Origin: Lysobacterales bacterium
Lineage (GTDB): Bacteria; Pseudomonadota; Gammaproteobacteria; Xanthomonadales; SZUA-36
Direction: 5' to 3'
Assembly: GCA_014238945.1 (NCBI GenBank)
Contig: JABAAB010000060.1
Location: 1 to 54,638 of the forward strand
DNA: 54,638 nt
In this document: piece by piece, positions 35,936-45,800 of the stretch
Layout: each line of letters begins with the position of its first letter
Position numbering within the stretch: the first letter of the stretch is position 1
The notes under the pieces: generated by a model
Database searches by the model: none
The model's input: the letters and a program-made list of their open reading frames with translations, nothing else
Told to the model about the DNA's origin: nothing
Translations under genes and position numbers: made by a program

Positions 35936-37315
35936 ATGTTGACCCGTCGCCGGTTTCTGCAAAGCGTTGCGATTGCCGCAACCACGCCCGCCCTGACCAT
36001 TTCCTGTGACTCCGGGTCCCGGGTCATTGCCCCACTGCTGGCAGATCCGAATCAGATCATTGAGCTTCCCAAAGGGTTTTCCTATACGGTTGTTTCGCGC
36101 AGCGGCACGCCCATGAGCGATGGATTGCGTGTCCCGGGCGCACACGATGGCATGGCCGCGTTCGAGGGCGAGCAAGGCCGGTTGATCCTGGTGTGCAATC
36201 ACGAACTGTGGCCGCCACAAACAAACATGAGTCCGTTTGGCGACAGTTTTGGAACTTTATCGGAATCTTTCAAGGCGCGTATTTACGACCGTGGTGGTGA
36301 TGCCACACCCGGACTGGGTGGCACCACGACGACCATTTACAATCCCGCCAGCTTCGCAACCGAGCGTCAATTTCTGAGCCTTGGAGGAACCGAATTCAAC
36401 TGCGCTGGGGGTAAAACGCCCTGGGGCAGCTGGCTGAGTTGTGAGGAATCTTTCGGTGAACCGGGCCCGGTGGCATCCGAAGACGGTAACGGGTTCGTGC
36501 GGGACCAACGTCACGGTTATGTATTTGAAGTTCCCTCTGCGGCCACCGAACTGGTCAAAGCAGTGCCCTTGAATGACATGGGCCGTTTCGAACACGAAGC
36601 CGCCGCCGTGCACGAGTCCACGGGTATCGTGTACCTGACCGAGGACCAATGGCACAGTCTGTTCTACCGGTTTATTCCCAATGTACCGGGTAAGTTGCAC
36701 AAGGGCGGGCGACTGCAGGCGCTGGCAATCACTGACCGGCCAGGTACAGATACTCATAATTGGGAAGCCATGGATGTGCGTCTCAATGAGACACTTGCGA
36801 CCCACTGGATCGATCTTGAGAACGTCGATGGCGATGTGAACGACCTGCGTAACCGGGGTGCCGAGGCCGGTGCCGCCACCTTCGCCCGAGGCGAAGGACT
36901 CAGCCTGGCGGGTGACCGGTTTGCATTTACCTGCACCAACGGTGGCCCGGCACGGCTGGGACAGGTGTTCACCTATACACCCAGCCCCTACGAGGGCACA
37001 GAGAACGAGCAATCAACGCCCGGCGGATTGACCCTGATTGCCGAAAGTGATGCGGACTCCCTGCTCAATAACTGCGACAACCTGACCATGGCACCCTGGG
37101 GTGATCTGCTGGTCTGTGAGGACACGGGAAATAGCGGCAACCACTGCGCTCTGGTCGGTATCCGGCCAGACGGTAGCCAGTACCTGCTAGCCAATAACGC
37201 CTATTCGAATTCGGAACTTGCGGGGGTGTGCTTTTCACCCGATGGAAAAATCATGTTCGTTAACATTCAGTACCCCGGCATGACACTTGCGATTACCGGA
37301 CCCTGGCCGGTCTAA
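35936..37315 (+). CDS. PhoX/DUF839-family protein with Tat signal
   Basis: This protein has 459 residues. The start MLTRRRFLQSVAIAATTPAL is a twin-arginine signal, so it is exported folded. The body is a beta-propeller with FSYTVVSRSGT, GMAAFEGEQGRLILVCNHEL, GAFAT-type repeats, LSCEESFG, RFEHEAAAVHESTGIVYLTED and LAGVCFSPDGKIMFVNIQYPG, all typical of the PhoX family, in which Fe/Ca-dependent alkaline phosphatases occur. Whether this member is a phosphatase is not shown. Its last codons and about 50 downstream bases are repeated at 38.8 kb. Confidence 0.85.
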   Translation: MLTRRRFLQSVAIAATTPALTISCDSGSRVIAPLLADPNQIIELPKGFSYTVVSRSGTPMSDGLRVPGAHDGMAAFEGEQGRLILVCNHELWPPQTNMSPFGDSFGTLSESFKARIYDRGGDATPGLGGTTTTIYNPASFATERQFLSLGGTEFNCAGGKTPWGSWLSCEESFGEPGPVASEDGNGFVRDQRHGYVFEVPSAATELVKAVPLNDMGRFEHEAAAVHESTGIVYLTEDQWHSLFYRFIPNVPGKLHKGGRLQALAITDRPGTDTHNWEAMDVRLNETLATHWIDLENVDGDVNDLRNRGAEAGAATFARGEGLSLAGDRFAFTCTNGGPARLGQVFTYTPSPYEGTENEQSTPGGLTLIAESDADSLLNNCDNLTMAPWGDLLVCEDTGNSGNHCALVGIRPDGSQYLLANNAYSNSELAGVCFSPDGKIMFVNIQYPGMTLAITGPWPV

Positions 37316-37347
37316 GACACGATCGGCCAGCGACGGGAATTGGGGTT

Positions 37348-38172
37348 TCAGACATCCATCGACTGCATTCTTTTCAATTCGAGTTGCTCGTATCGAACCG
37401 ACAGGCTGCTGCGTATTTTACCGATAACGGCGACAAGGATGATGCCGATCAGCAACAAAGGAAAATAAACCGTATATGGTTGAGCGGTAGCCAGTGCCAC
37501 TACACCGCCGACAACGCTGGCGATGCCGATGACGAGGAGCACATTCGCCGAACCGAGCACAAAGCGTCGTGCCTTTCCACGAGAGGACACGACGCCAATC
37601 AGTGCGCCCCACAGCCCAATAAGAGTACCGCCAATGCCACCCAGCAACGCGGTACCGCGGTAACCAAACCATTGCCCGGTCGATTGCAACGGGTCTTCAC
37701 CGCTAGCGTATTGATACAGTCCAACCTCACCAATCGACACGGTCCCGGACCCTGGCAAAAACAGCGATAGGGCAAGCTTTTCAGGATTTGGTGATGCACC
37801 GTCAGACTGATCGGGGCTGTTGGCGTAAAAGGGCAATACAAAAGGTCTCCAATCCGAGCTGCCGGATAGCATGCCGAGTGGGCCTGCCGCTGCCAGACTT
37901 TTCGAGAAGAAGGTGCCTGCTTCGCCAAAATGACTGTCCAGTTGCAAATAGCCATCGCCCCGCACGTTTTCATACCGAACCATTCCCTTCAGCGCATACA
38001 CTGGCGAGCTAATGGCTGGATCGGGCAACTCGATCAGCCGTTGCAGTGGTTCCCCAGGCACGGCTGTAATTGTCAACGGTTCCTCGGCAAAGGATACGAC
38101 GCTGACCAGTTCTTCGGCCTGCAGCGAAGATGACAGTAGGAGTAAAGAGAACAAAACAAGTAAAGTTCTCAT
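37348..38172 (-). CDS. Exported membrane protein paired with a DUF2089 regulator
   Basis: This protein has 274 residues. A signal peptide (MRTLLVLFSLLLLSSSLQA) is followed by a periplasmic beta-domain of about 130 residues (ITAVPGEPLQRLIELPDP, VRYENVRGDGYLQLDSHFGEAG, GTVSIGEVGLYQYA) and three or four membrane helices (LLGGIGGTLIGLWGALIG, VLLVIGIASVVGGVVALATA, FPLLLIGIILVAVIG) with a basic tail. The start overlaps the stop of the DUF2089 gene (ATGA), so it is translationally coupled. DUF2089 partners are often membrane proteins of unknown role; a stress-sensing or membrane-integrity role is only a guess. Confidence 0.7.
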   Translation of the reverse strand: MRTLLVLFSLLLLSSSLQAEELVSVVSFAEEPLTITAVPGEPLQRLIELPDPAISSPVYALKGMVRYENVRGDGYLQLDSHFGEAGTFFSKSLAAAGPLGMLSGSSDWRPFVLPFYANSPDQSDGASPNPEKLALSLFLPGSGTVSIGEVGLYQYASGEDPLQSTGQWFGYRGTALLGGIGGTLIGLWGALIGVVSSRGKARRFVLGSANVLLVIGIASVVGGVVALATAQPYTVYFPLLLIGIILVAVIGKIRSSLSVRYEQLELKRMQSMDV

Positions 38173-38486
38173 CGCAGCTGTCTCCTTTCTGTATCTGGTT
38201 GATTGTTCATTTCCTTCTGATGTGCGGTAAGCAACGCTTTTAACGTTCCCATGTCGATCTTGCCTTCGGCGTAGCGAGCACGCAGCATGCGTTCGAACTC
38301 TGAGACGATCTCCTGGCTATCAAGTACTTTTATTTTTCCAATCAAGCGATCCAGACGTAAGCGCACCGTTGGGTAACTGATGCCGTAGGCGTTGGCAAGA
38401 TCTTTAAGTGAGCCGGAAGCCAAAACAAACCGTTTAATGAAGGACGCATCCTCCTCTGAGAGCTGTTCATACCACGCTTTCACCAT
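38169..38486 (-). CDS. DUF2089-family HTH transcription regulator
   Basis: This protein has 105 residues from the ATG at 38486. The order is LSEEDASFIKRFVLASGSLKDLANAYGISYPTVRLRLDRL, a helix-turn-helix with the conserved GSLK-x-A-x-x-YGISYPTVR-x-R-L-D-x-L pattern of DUF2089, then IKVLDSQEIVSEFERML and a C-terminal arm. The zinc-ribbon part present in longer DUF2089 proteins is missing. It is the first gene of a two-gene unit; the AT-rich region just upstream has short repeats that may be its own binding sites. Confidence 0.85.
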   Translation of the reverse strand: MVKAWYEQLSEEDASFIKRFVLASGSLKDLANAYGISYPTVRLRLDRLIGKIKVLDSQEIVSEFERMLRARYAEGKIDMGTLKALLTAHQKEMNNQPDTERRQLR

Positions 38487-38527
38487 AAGAGCTAATATCA
38501 CTATTATTAAATACAACTTTAATTATA

Positions 38528-38555
38528 TTAATATCAATATTAAAGTCAATATTAA
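38528..38555. promoter_or_regulatory. Tandem TCAATATTAA repeats upstream of DUF2089
   Basis: TCAATATTAA occurs at 38534-38543 and 38546-38555, spaced 12 bases start to start, with TTAATAT just before (38528-38534). Each unit contains the palindrome AATATT. The stretch from about 38490 to 38570 is far more AT-rich than its surroundings. Its position 40-70 bp upstream of the regulator ATG fits an operator or promoter. Confidence 0.5.
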
Positions 38556-38714
38556 TTTTACTTAAGTTCTAGGAACCATTTGGAAATAGTGCAGGTTTGG
38601 AGCAATCTGATGGGTTGGATAGTCTTTGGGTGGCGGCATCCGGGCCATCACCTGACGACTAATCATTCCAAAGGAGCTTGCCTATGAGAATCCTGGAGTA
38701 TAGACAACATTAAA

Positions 38715-38736
38715 GCTATATAGCCAATAATTGGCT
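38715..38736. promoter_or_regulatory. Two overlapping perfect palindromes
   Basis: GCTATATAGC (38715-38724) overlaps AGCCAATAATTGGCT (38722-38736; 7+1+7 palindrome). They lie between a stump start (ATG 38684 with AAGGAG upstream but only nine codons) and the PhoX relic. They may be regulator sites or an insertion scar. Confidence 0.35.
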
Positions 38737-38799
38737 GATATTGAAACTGTGCTTACGTCGACATTTATGTTACTTCGCTGCGTATTATCCCACCCGTTG

Positions 38800-38874
38800 A
38801 ATGGTGAAGACTGGATTCTGGTCTGTGATGACACGGGGATGACACTTGCCATTACCGGACCCTGGCCGGGTTAA
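38800..38874 (+). pseudogene. PhoX C-terminal relic
   Basis: The frame encodes NGEDWILVCDDTGMTLAIT, then GPWPG and a stop. This matches two separate pieces of the intact PhoX gene: DLLVCEDTG near 37100 and GMTLAITGPWPV at its end, joined with the part between deleted. About 50 bases after the stop (AAGACACGATC and further scattered identity) also match the DNA after the intact gene. So a second copy once existed here and was mostly deleted. Confidence 0.75.
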
Positions 38875-38928
38875 GACACGATCTGTCTGCGGCTGAAATG
38901 GGGGCGTTCAGGAATCCCTCTGCATCTA

Positions 38929-39621
38929 CTAACTTTGTCCGGTACTGTCCTGCTGGCTTGCATGGCGCCAAAATATAGAGCCCAAAGCCACTATCCAGAT
39001 GAGCAAAAGTAAATTGGCCGGCATACTGATGACCATGGCCAACGCGGAAAAGCCCGTGTAAGCAAAAACCACCCCGGCGATCGCTGTTGGAATACCCGCG
39101 GTGACCCCCAACCATCCCAGCCACTTTGGCAGGCGTTGATCAGCAATCACCGCCAATCCATACACACACATGGTGAGACCAAAAAGCAAACTCATGATGC
39201 TTGCCAGACCCACTTCGATCTGGCGAACCGCGTAGGCCCCGTGAAATATTGCCGCTTTGTCCGGTTCTGACGATGCGGCCCAGGCATCAACCATCATTTT
39301 CAGAGCAATGCCGTCTACGGCCTGGGTCGCCGCTGCGACCCCCAGGCCAACTATCGCGCCCCCGGCACCGACCCACGCCAAACCACTGGCCGTTCCGTTC
39401 GCAAGCAGTCGGGTCAATGAGATCATCACACACACAATCAGTGCAACACCCAGTAGTTGTAGCAGGTGACTGAAAACCCACAATGGGTCATTGGCGTATT
39501 CAGCAAATGCTGCGACCGTGTCACTGGGATCGGCCCCGGTCGGATGCAGAAACGTCCCTGCAAACAGGAGCAGTGTGCCAGCAAATGCAGCTACAGAAGC
39601 AGTTCGCAATGTGTGTTTCAT
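38929..39621 (-). CDS. DUF4386-like integral membrane protein
   Basis: This protein has 230 residues from the ATG at 39621 (MKHTLRTASVAAF); upstream in-frame codons lack membrane character. It has six membrane helices, including FAGTLLLFAGTFL, VFSHLLQLLGVALIVCVMISL, GAGGAIVGLGVAAATQAVDGIALKMM and LASIMSLLFGLTMCVYGLAV, with short loops. The layout resembles the DUF4386 group. Function unknown. It faces the amidohydrolase gene divergently. Confidence 0.6.
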   Translation of the reverse strand: MKHTLRTASVAAFAGTLLLFAGTFLHPTGADPSDTVAAFAEYANDPLWVFSHLLQLLGVALIVCVMISLTRLLANGTASGLAWVGAGGAIVGLGVAAATQAVDGIALKMMVDAWAASSEPDKAAIFHGAYAVRQIEVGLASIMSLLFGLTMCVYGLAVIADQRLPKWLGWLGVTAGIPTAIAGVVFAYTGFSALAMVISMPANLLLLIWIVALGSIFWRHASQQDSTGQS

Positions 39622-39881
39622 TTGTTGTCTCTGCTCAACCATTGAGACGATATTGTAATACCCGGGATGGTTATTGACCGCATTCCATTCGAACACCTGC
39701 GTTACTGGTAACTTTGCACCCGGCGGAGTGCTCTGGTCGCAGGCGCGTAAGAGGAATTCTGATGCTCAGCAATCCAGGTAGTGAGCAAAAGACTGATTCC
39801 ACGAATATACTTACTCTTGTATGCAACTGCGTCATAATCAAAAATCATCAAATATCTGTCTTTACTGGAACATCACAAGCT

Positions 39882-41600
39882 ATGAATAAATCAGCCCGCA
39901 CCATTCTGCTCTCATTGGCCACCGTTTTGTTGGCCAGCTCCTGCAACGAGACCGAACCACCACCGGTAGCCTCAGCAGCGGATACCGTGTATAAAAATGG
40001 CCGGGTCTATACGGTTGATGAGCAACGGTCCTGGGCCAAGTCGGTCGCGATCACCGATGGACGCATCAGTTACGTGGGCTCCGACGACGGAGCCGCTGCA
40101 CACATCGGCCCGAACACGACCGTGGTCGACCTCAATGGCCATATGATGTTACCCGCCTTCCAGGATATCCACATACACCCCATTTACGGCGGTTTGGAAG
40201 CTTCCGCCTGTGACCTGAACGCACTGACTACCCTTGAGGAATACCGTGGTGCGATCGCGGCATACGCGGCCGCCAATCCCGATGAAGCCTGGATACAGGG
40301 TGGCGGTTGGTCGATGCCTGTTTTCGGTGCTGGTGGTGCACCCGGCAAGGACATACTCGATCAACTGGTCCCGGACCGTCCCGTGTATCTTTCATCTGCC
40401 GATGGCCACACGGGTTGGGCCAACAGCAAGGCCCTGGAGATTGCCGGACTCAACCGGGACACACCCGATCCCGTCGATGGCCGCATTGACCGGGACCCGC
40501 AAACCGGGGAACTCATTGGCAGTCTTCAGGAAGGGGCCATGGACCTCGTAACACAACACATCCCGCCGGCCACATTGGAAGACAGGATGGATGGACTGCG
40601 TTATGCGCGGGATATGCTGCACAGTTATGGCATCACCTCCATTACCGATGCCATCGTGGGGCAGCAGGAACTCGACGCCTATGAATCCCTGGACCAGCTT
40701 GGCGAGTTGAAGCTGCGTGTGCTTGCATCCCTGTGGTGGGACAGGTCAAAAGATGAATCACAGATTTCTTTCTTTGTGGGGCAACGCGAAAAATACAGCC
40801 GTGGCCTGGTGCGGGCGAATACGATCAAGATCATGCAGGATGGCGTGCTGGAGAACTACACCGCGGCGATGCTGGAGCCCTACCTCGAGGGTGGTGGCAC
40901 CACCGGTATACCCATGGTCGAGCCGGAATTGCTCAAGCAGGTTGTTACACAACTTGATGCCGAGGGCTTCCAGGTTCATTTCCATGCCATCGGGGACGCA
41001 GCCATTCGACAGGCACTCGATGCCGTTGAAACGGCTTTGTCAGCAAACGGTGAGCTCGGTCACCGGCACCATATTTCCCATCTGCAGGTGATCCACCCGG
41101 ATGATATCCCGAGATTCGGTGAGCTCAGCGTGGTGGCCAACTTTCAGCCACTTTGGGCCAGGCTGGACGCATACATCAAGGACCTGAACATCCCGGCCAT
41201 AGGCGAGGAGCGCACCGGTTGGATGTACCCGATTCAAAGCATCATGGATGCCGGTGGCATGGTTGCCTTCGGCAGTGACTGGTCGGTCTCGACCGCCAAC
41301 CCCTTCTACGAGATGGAAACCGCGGTGACCCGTATGGATGTGGACGACTACTCGGTGGCCCCGTTCATTCCGGAACAAGCCATCGATATTACGGCAGCAA
41401 TCGATGCCTTCACGATCAATGCCGCCTTCGTCAATCATCACGAAAATGACACCGGTTCCATTGAGACAGGCAAGTTTGCTGACCTGATCGTGCTTGATCA
41501 AAACCTGATAGACATCGATCCAAAGTCCATCTCGGATACCACGGTGTTATTAACGCTGTTCCAGGGCGAGGTGGTATACGGTGACAGCGGAGATTTTTAG
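39882..41600 (+). CDS. YtcJ-type amidohydrolase lipoprotein
   Basis: This protein has 572 residues from the ATG at 39882, chosen because it puts a lipobox LLASSC right after a membrane stretch; open frame further upstream is not needed. Metal ligands: HIHP (near 90), HFHAIGDAA (near 370), HHISHLQ and the Asp in FGSDWSVST (near 465). YKNGRVYTVDEQRSW starts the composite beta-domain, completed by GKFADLIVLDQNLIDIDPKSI. YtcJ-like enzymes hydrolyse amide or cyclic amide bonds; the substrate is unknown. It has no partner within 100 bp. Confidence 0.88.
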   Translation: MNKSARTILLSLATVLLASSCNETEPPPVASAADTVYKNGRVYTVDEQRSWAKSVAITDGRISYVGSDDGAAAHIGPNTTVVDLNGHMMLPAFQDIHIHPIYGGLEASACDLNALTTLEEYRGAIAAYAAANPDEAWIQGGGWSMPVFGAGGAPGKDILDQLVPDRPVYLSSADGHTGWANSKALEIAGLNRDTPDPVDGRIDRDPQTGELIGSLQEGAMDLVTQHIPPATLEDRMDGLRYARDMLHSYGITSITDAIVGQQELDAYESLDQLGELKLRVLASLWWDRSKDESQISFFVGQREKYSRGLVRANTIKIMQDGVLENYTAAMLEPYLEGGGTTGIPMVEPELLKQVVTQLDAEGFQVHFHAIGDAAIRQALDAVETALSANGELGHRHHISHLQVIHPDDIPRFGELSVVANFQPLWARLDAYIKDLNIPAIGEERTGWMYPIQSIMDAGGMVAFGSDWSVSTANPFYEMETAVTRMDVDDYSVAPFIPEQAIDITAAIDAFTINAAFVNHHENDTGSIETGKFADLIVLDQNLIDIDPKSISDTTVLLTLFQGEVVYGDSGDF

Positions 41601-41721
41601 GAAAAACGATCACCGCAGATGTCCGTGTACCTGGGAATCAAACCACCTCAGGACGGTCAGGGCAATCCATTGAAAAGCCCTCTCGAAAAACTCCAGTTTC
41701 ACTGGATTCAAGGAACCCGCC

Positions 41722-42609
41722 ATGTCAGAAACAACCTGTCTCATACTACACCGGAAATCTGCCAATGAGCCCTAAGTCAAAGAGGCGGTCAAGGCAGTTC
41801 GTAAAGAGGGTATCAAGCTTCGTGTGTTGGTGCCCTACCACAAGTCCGAGAAACCTCGGGTGGTACACGAGGCACTGGAGCGCGGAGCAGAACGCATTAT
41901 AGCCGGTGGTGGCGATGGCACGATCAATGCCGTCGCCGATGCGCTGATTGGAAAGGGCAAGGAAAAACCAGCCGTCACACTGGGTGTTTTCCCGTAGGGC
42001 ACGGCAAATGATTTCGCCCGTGGGTGTGGACTGCCCGCCGATGATCTGACCGAGTGCCTGCGTATCGCCTGTACCCGTGATGGCCGTCCGATCGATGTTG
42101 GGGTGATGATCAAGCGTCACTTCATCAACGTCGCCAGCATGGGATTTGGCGCCGAAATCACGGCGACGACGCCGATTCAATTGAAAAAGGCGCTCGGTGG
42201 GGACGCGTATACGCTGATGGGAATGGTCAAGGCCATGAAACTGACACCCTACACCGGCAGATTGCTGGTTCCAGGGCAGGATGCCATTGAAGGCAATATA
42301 TTGTTCGGGGCGGTGGGCAACAACCACTTTGCCGGAGGTGGTTTTGATATCGCACCCAATGCGAAACTGGATGACGGATTGCTGGACTTCACGGCCATCA
42401 TGCACAGTCCCGGTTTCAGTCCGGCTGATCTGGCCCGGGAACTTAAAGACCCGATGAACCCGAAAAACCGTTTTGTGTTCTACCGTCAATTAAAGCAATT
42501 CACAATCGAAGCTGATCAAAAATTGCACTGCAATCTGGATGGTGAGCCGGTCAGCAAGAAAAAATTGAAGTTCAGTATTCTGCCCCGCCATTTACGGGTG
42601 GCCTATTGA
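41722..42609 (+). pseudogene. Diacylglycerol/sphingosine kinase-like (YegS type) gene with two stops
   Basis: The ATG at 41722 (AAGGAA upstream) starts MSETTCLILHRKSANEP, then TAA at 41773, VKEAVKAVRKEGIKLRVLV, the nucleotide motif IIAGGGDGTINAVADAL, then TAG at 41995 in VFP*GTANDFARG, where Leu is normal. The rest continues cleanly (INVASMGFGAEI, GNNHFAGGGFDIAPNAKLDDG) to 42609. All motifs of a YegS/LCB5 lipid kinase remain apart from the two stops. An ATG at 42103 would give only the C-terminal domain, without the GGGDGT site. Confidence 0.85.
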
Positions 42610-42890
42610 ATGCAGGACAGCCAGTCGGGCCGGGAATCTCAGCGGAAGCCCTATGCGCGTTTGGTTCAAACCCGAATACGTACTGATTGGTTTCCTGGAA
42701 GCAAGACTTCATGCGATGGATCCGGAACATTGGTCTTTACGTGGTTCAACTTGTGGCGATCCGTTTTTCCAGAGCAATAGTGCCTCGCTTTATTTATACT
42801 GCTAGCGGCTTTTTCAGCGCCTGAATACATTTTCACCAGGATGTTCAATCTGTACCCAGACCCGCAGCTCACCGTGACCAGGAATAAACC
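42610..42890. other. Gap with no clear gene
   Basis: Two short frames start here, at 42610 (56 codons, touching the kinase stop) and 42653 (50 codons, MRVWFKPEYVLIGFL...), but neither shows a family motif. In related genomes a further gene often follows such kinases, so this may be the head of a lost gene. The end of the gap is the leader of the sortilin-like gene. Confidence 0.3.
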
Positions 42891-45800
42891 ATGAAAATCA
42901 CCTCAATGACCACAATAATTAGCCTGTTCTCGGCCCTGTTGATAGCAACAGCAGTTCAGGCACGGCCAAAACCCGGCCCGGCGGCTGATTTTGACGCCAA
43001 ACAGGCCGCCTGGCAGCAGCACCTGGCTATGGAAGAGGCCTCACCCTATGCCGGTTTGAAGTGGCGCAATGTCGGGCCGGTGGTACAGGGGGGACGCCTG
43101 GTGGATATGGAGGTGGTTCCAGGGCAACCCTATACATTTTATGCCGCTTATGCATCGGGCGGGCTTTGGAAAACCAGCAACAACGGGCACAGTTTTGAGC
43201 CCCTGTTTGATCAGCAGGCCAGCATCATCATGGGTGATATCGCGGTTGACCCGAACCACCCGGAAACAGTGTGGGTCGGTACGGGCGAGAACAATTCATC
43301 GCGTTCCTCCTATGGTGGCATGGGTCTGTATCGCTCCGATGACGGTGGCCAGAACTGGCGCTACATGGGTCTGGGAGACACGGACCGCATTGGCCGTATC
43401 CTGATCGACCCCAATGACTCGGATCGTATCTTCGTCGCCGCCCTGGGCAAGTTGTATACACCCGGTGGGCAGCGTGGCATCTTTCGCAGCAGCGATGGGG
43501 GCGAAAGCTGGCAACAGGTACTCGCCGGGGGTGAATGGACCGGGATAATCGACCTGGTTTTTAAACCCGATGACCCGAATACATTGTATGCATCTGCCTG
43601 GGACCGCCAGCGCCGGCCCTGGGATTTTACCGAGGGCGGGAGTGGCTCGGCAATCTACAAATCCACCGATGGAGGAGACAGCTGGTCACATCTTGAAGGT
43701 GGGCTGCCAAAGGGCGATTTTGTCGGGCGTATCGGACTGGCAGTCAGCGCGGCCAGTCCCGAGACCCTGTATGCCAGTATCGATAACCAGCAGGCCCTGC
43801 CCGAGGACCAGTGGGAACTGGGCGACCGCCCGGTCAATGCCAAGCGTTTGCGCAACATGAGTAAAGAAGAGTTTCTGCAGCAGGACAGGAACGAGATCGA
43901 GCGTTTCATCCGCGGTTCGGATTTTGCCGTAGAAATTGATGCCGACACCCTGATCGATTGGGTCAAATCCGATGAGGTCAGTATCCAGGACATCATCGAT
44001 GACCTGGGTGATGCCAATGCCAGCCTGTTCAATACCGATATCGTCGGTTTACAGGTATGGCGTTCCGATGATGCCGGCGCCAGCTGGAGGCTGACACACG
44101 ATGGACCGCTGGACCAGGTCGTATACAGCTATGGTTATTACTTCGGAGAGATCCGGGTTTCTCCCAAAGACGTGGATCAGGTCTATGTGCTCGGGGTACC
44201 GATAGTCAAGTCCGACGATGGCGGCAAAAGCTGGTTCTCGGTTCATGGACCCAAGGTTCACGGTGACCATCAATCGATGTGGATCAACCCGCAACACCCC
44301 GAGCATCTGCTGATCGGTAACGACGGTGGAGCCGATGTGAGTTATGACGGTGGTAAGACCTGGGTCAAGGTAGATGCCCAGCCGCTGGGGCAGTTCTACA
44401 CCATCAATGTCGACATGGCCAAGCCATACAATGTATACGGCGGTTTACAGGACAATGGCACCATCCGCTGCTCCTCGACCAATCGCTGGCAGAGCGGCGA
44501 AAATTGCAGCCGCATCAACGGTGGTGATGGCATGTACGTTGCAGTGGACCCACGTGACAACAAGACCACCTATACGGGCTCGCAATTTGGTTATTACGCC
44601 CGCCTGGGCGATGGTGGCCGTAACGAAGTACGCCCCCGCAATGCCTTTGGTGATCCGGCATTACGCTATAACTGGAACACACCGGTGATCCTCTCTCCAC
44701 ACAATGCCGACGTGGTCTATTTTGGAACCAACATTCTGTATCGCTCGATGGACCAGGGCCAGACCTGGACCGCCATTAGCGAAGACCTGAGTCGTTCCAA
44801 CAACCGGGGTGACGTACCCTACGGCACATTGACCACGCTGTCCGAATCCAGCCTGAAATTCGGCCTGATCTGGGCCGGCACCGATGATGGACAGGTGTGG
44901 GTGACCAACAACGGTGGCGACCGATGGCAGGACGTGGCGGACAAACTGCCAAAAGACCGCTGGGTAAGCCGGGTCGAGGCTTCCGCTCATGATCTCAACC
45001 GTGCCTATGTCACACTCAATGGATATCGTGATGATGACATCCGTGCCTATGTCTACCGTACCGATGACCTGGGCAAGCGTTTCAAGGATATCAGCAAGGG
45101 CCTGCCCGCCGAGGCGGTCAACGTCATTCGGGAAGACCCGTTGATGGAAAATATCCTGTACGTGGGCACCGATCGTGGTGTGTATGTGTCCACCGACCGC
45201 GGTGAATCATGGAGCGCCCTGCAGGGCGACTTACCCAATGTACCGGTACATGACCTGGTGGTGCACCCGCGCGAGCGTGAACTGGTGGCGGGCACCCATG
45301 GCCGCAGTATCTGGATCGTCGATTTGCTGCCGCTGCAGGAATTGGTGGAAGCGGGCGATGATACCGCACTCAAGGTTTTTTACGCAGCTGACGTGCAGGC
45401 CAGCCGGGGCTGGCGTGGAAAACGTTCCCGTTGGTTTTTCCGGCCGGAGTATGCACCCAAATCAACCCTTACCTACTGGAGCGACACCGCAGCACCGGCC
45501 AGTATCGAAATTGTTGACAGCAATGATGCCGTGGTTCGCCGTATGGACAGCGATGCCCTGCTCGGCATGAACAGTTTTGAATGGGATTTACTGGTCGATG
45601 AAGAACGGGCCCTGGCTGCTGAAACCAGCGCCGGGGAACAGTCAAAAGAAAGTTCGGATGAAGCCGATGAGGCAGATACCAAAACGGAAGAAATCAAACA
45701 AGCGGACGCCGAAGACAGGGACACCAAAGATGGGGAAATGACCAACCTGTCCGATACACCCTATTCGGAATCAGTCCGGCTTGGCCATATCCTGTATGCC

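Noticed and set aside
36257-37012. A 251-codon minus-strand frame inside PhoX
   Set aside because: It is a mirror of the PhoX coding bias with no domain or ribosome binding site.
20825-42609. Stop-codon recoding to explain TGA, TAG and TAA inside genes
   Set aside because: All three codons end normal genes throughout the window, so no general recoding applies.
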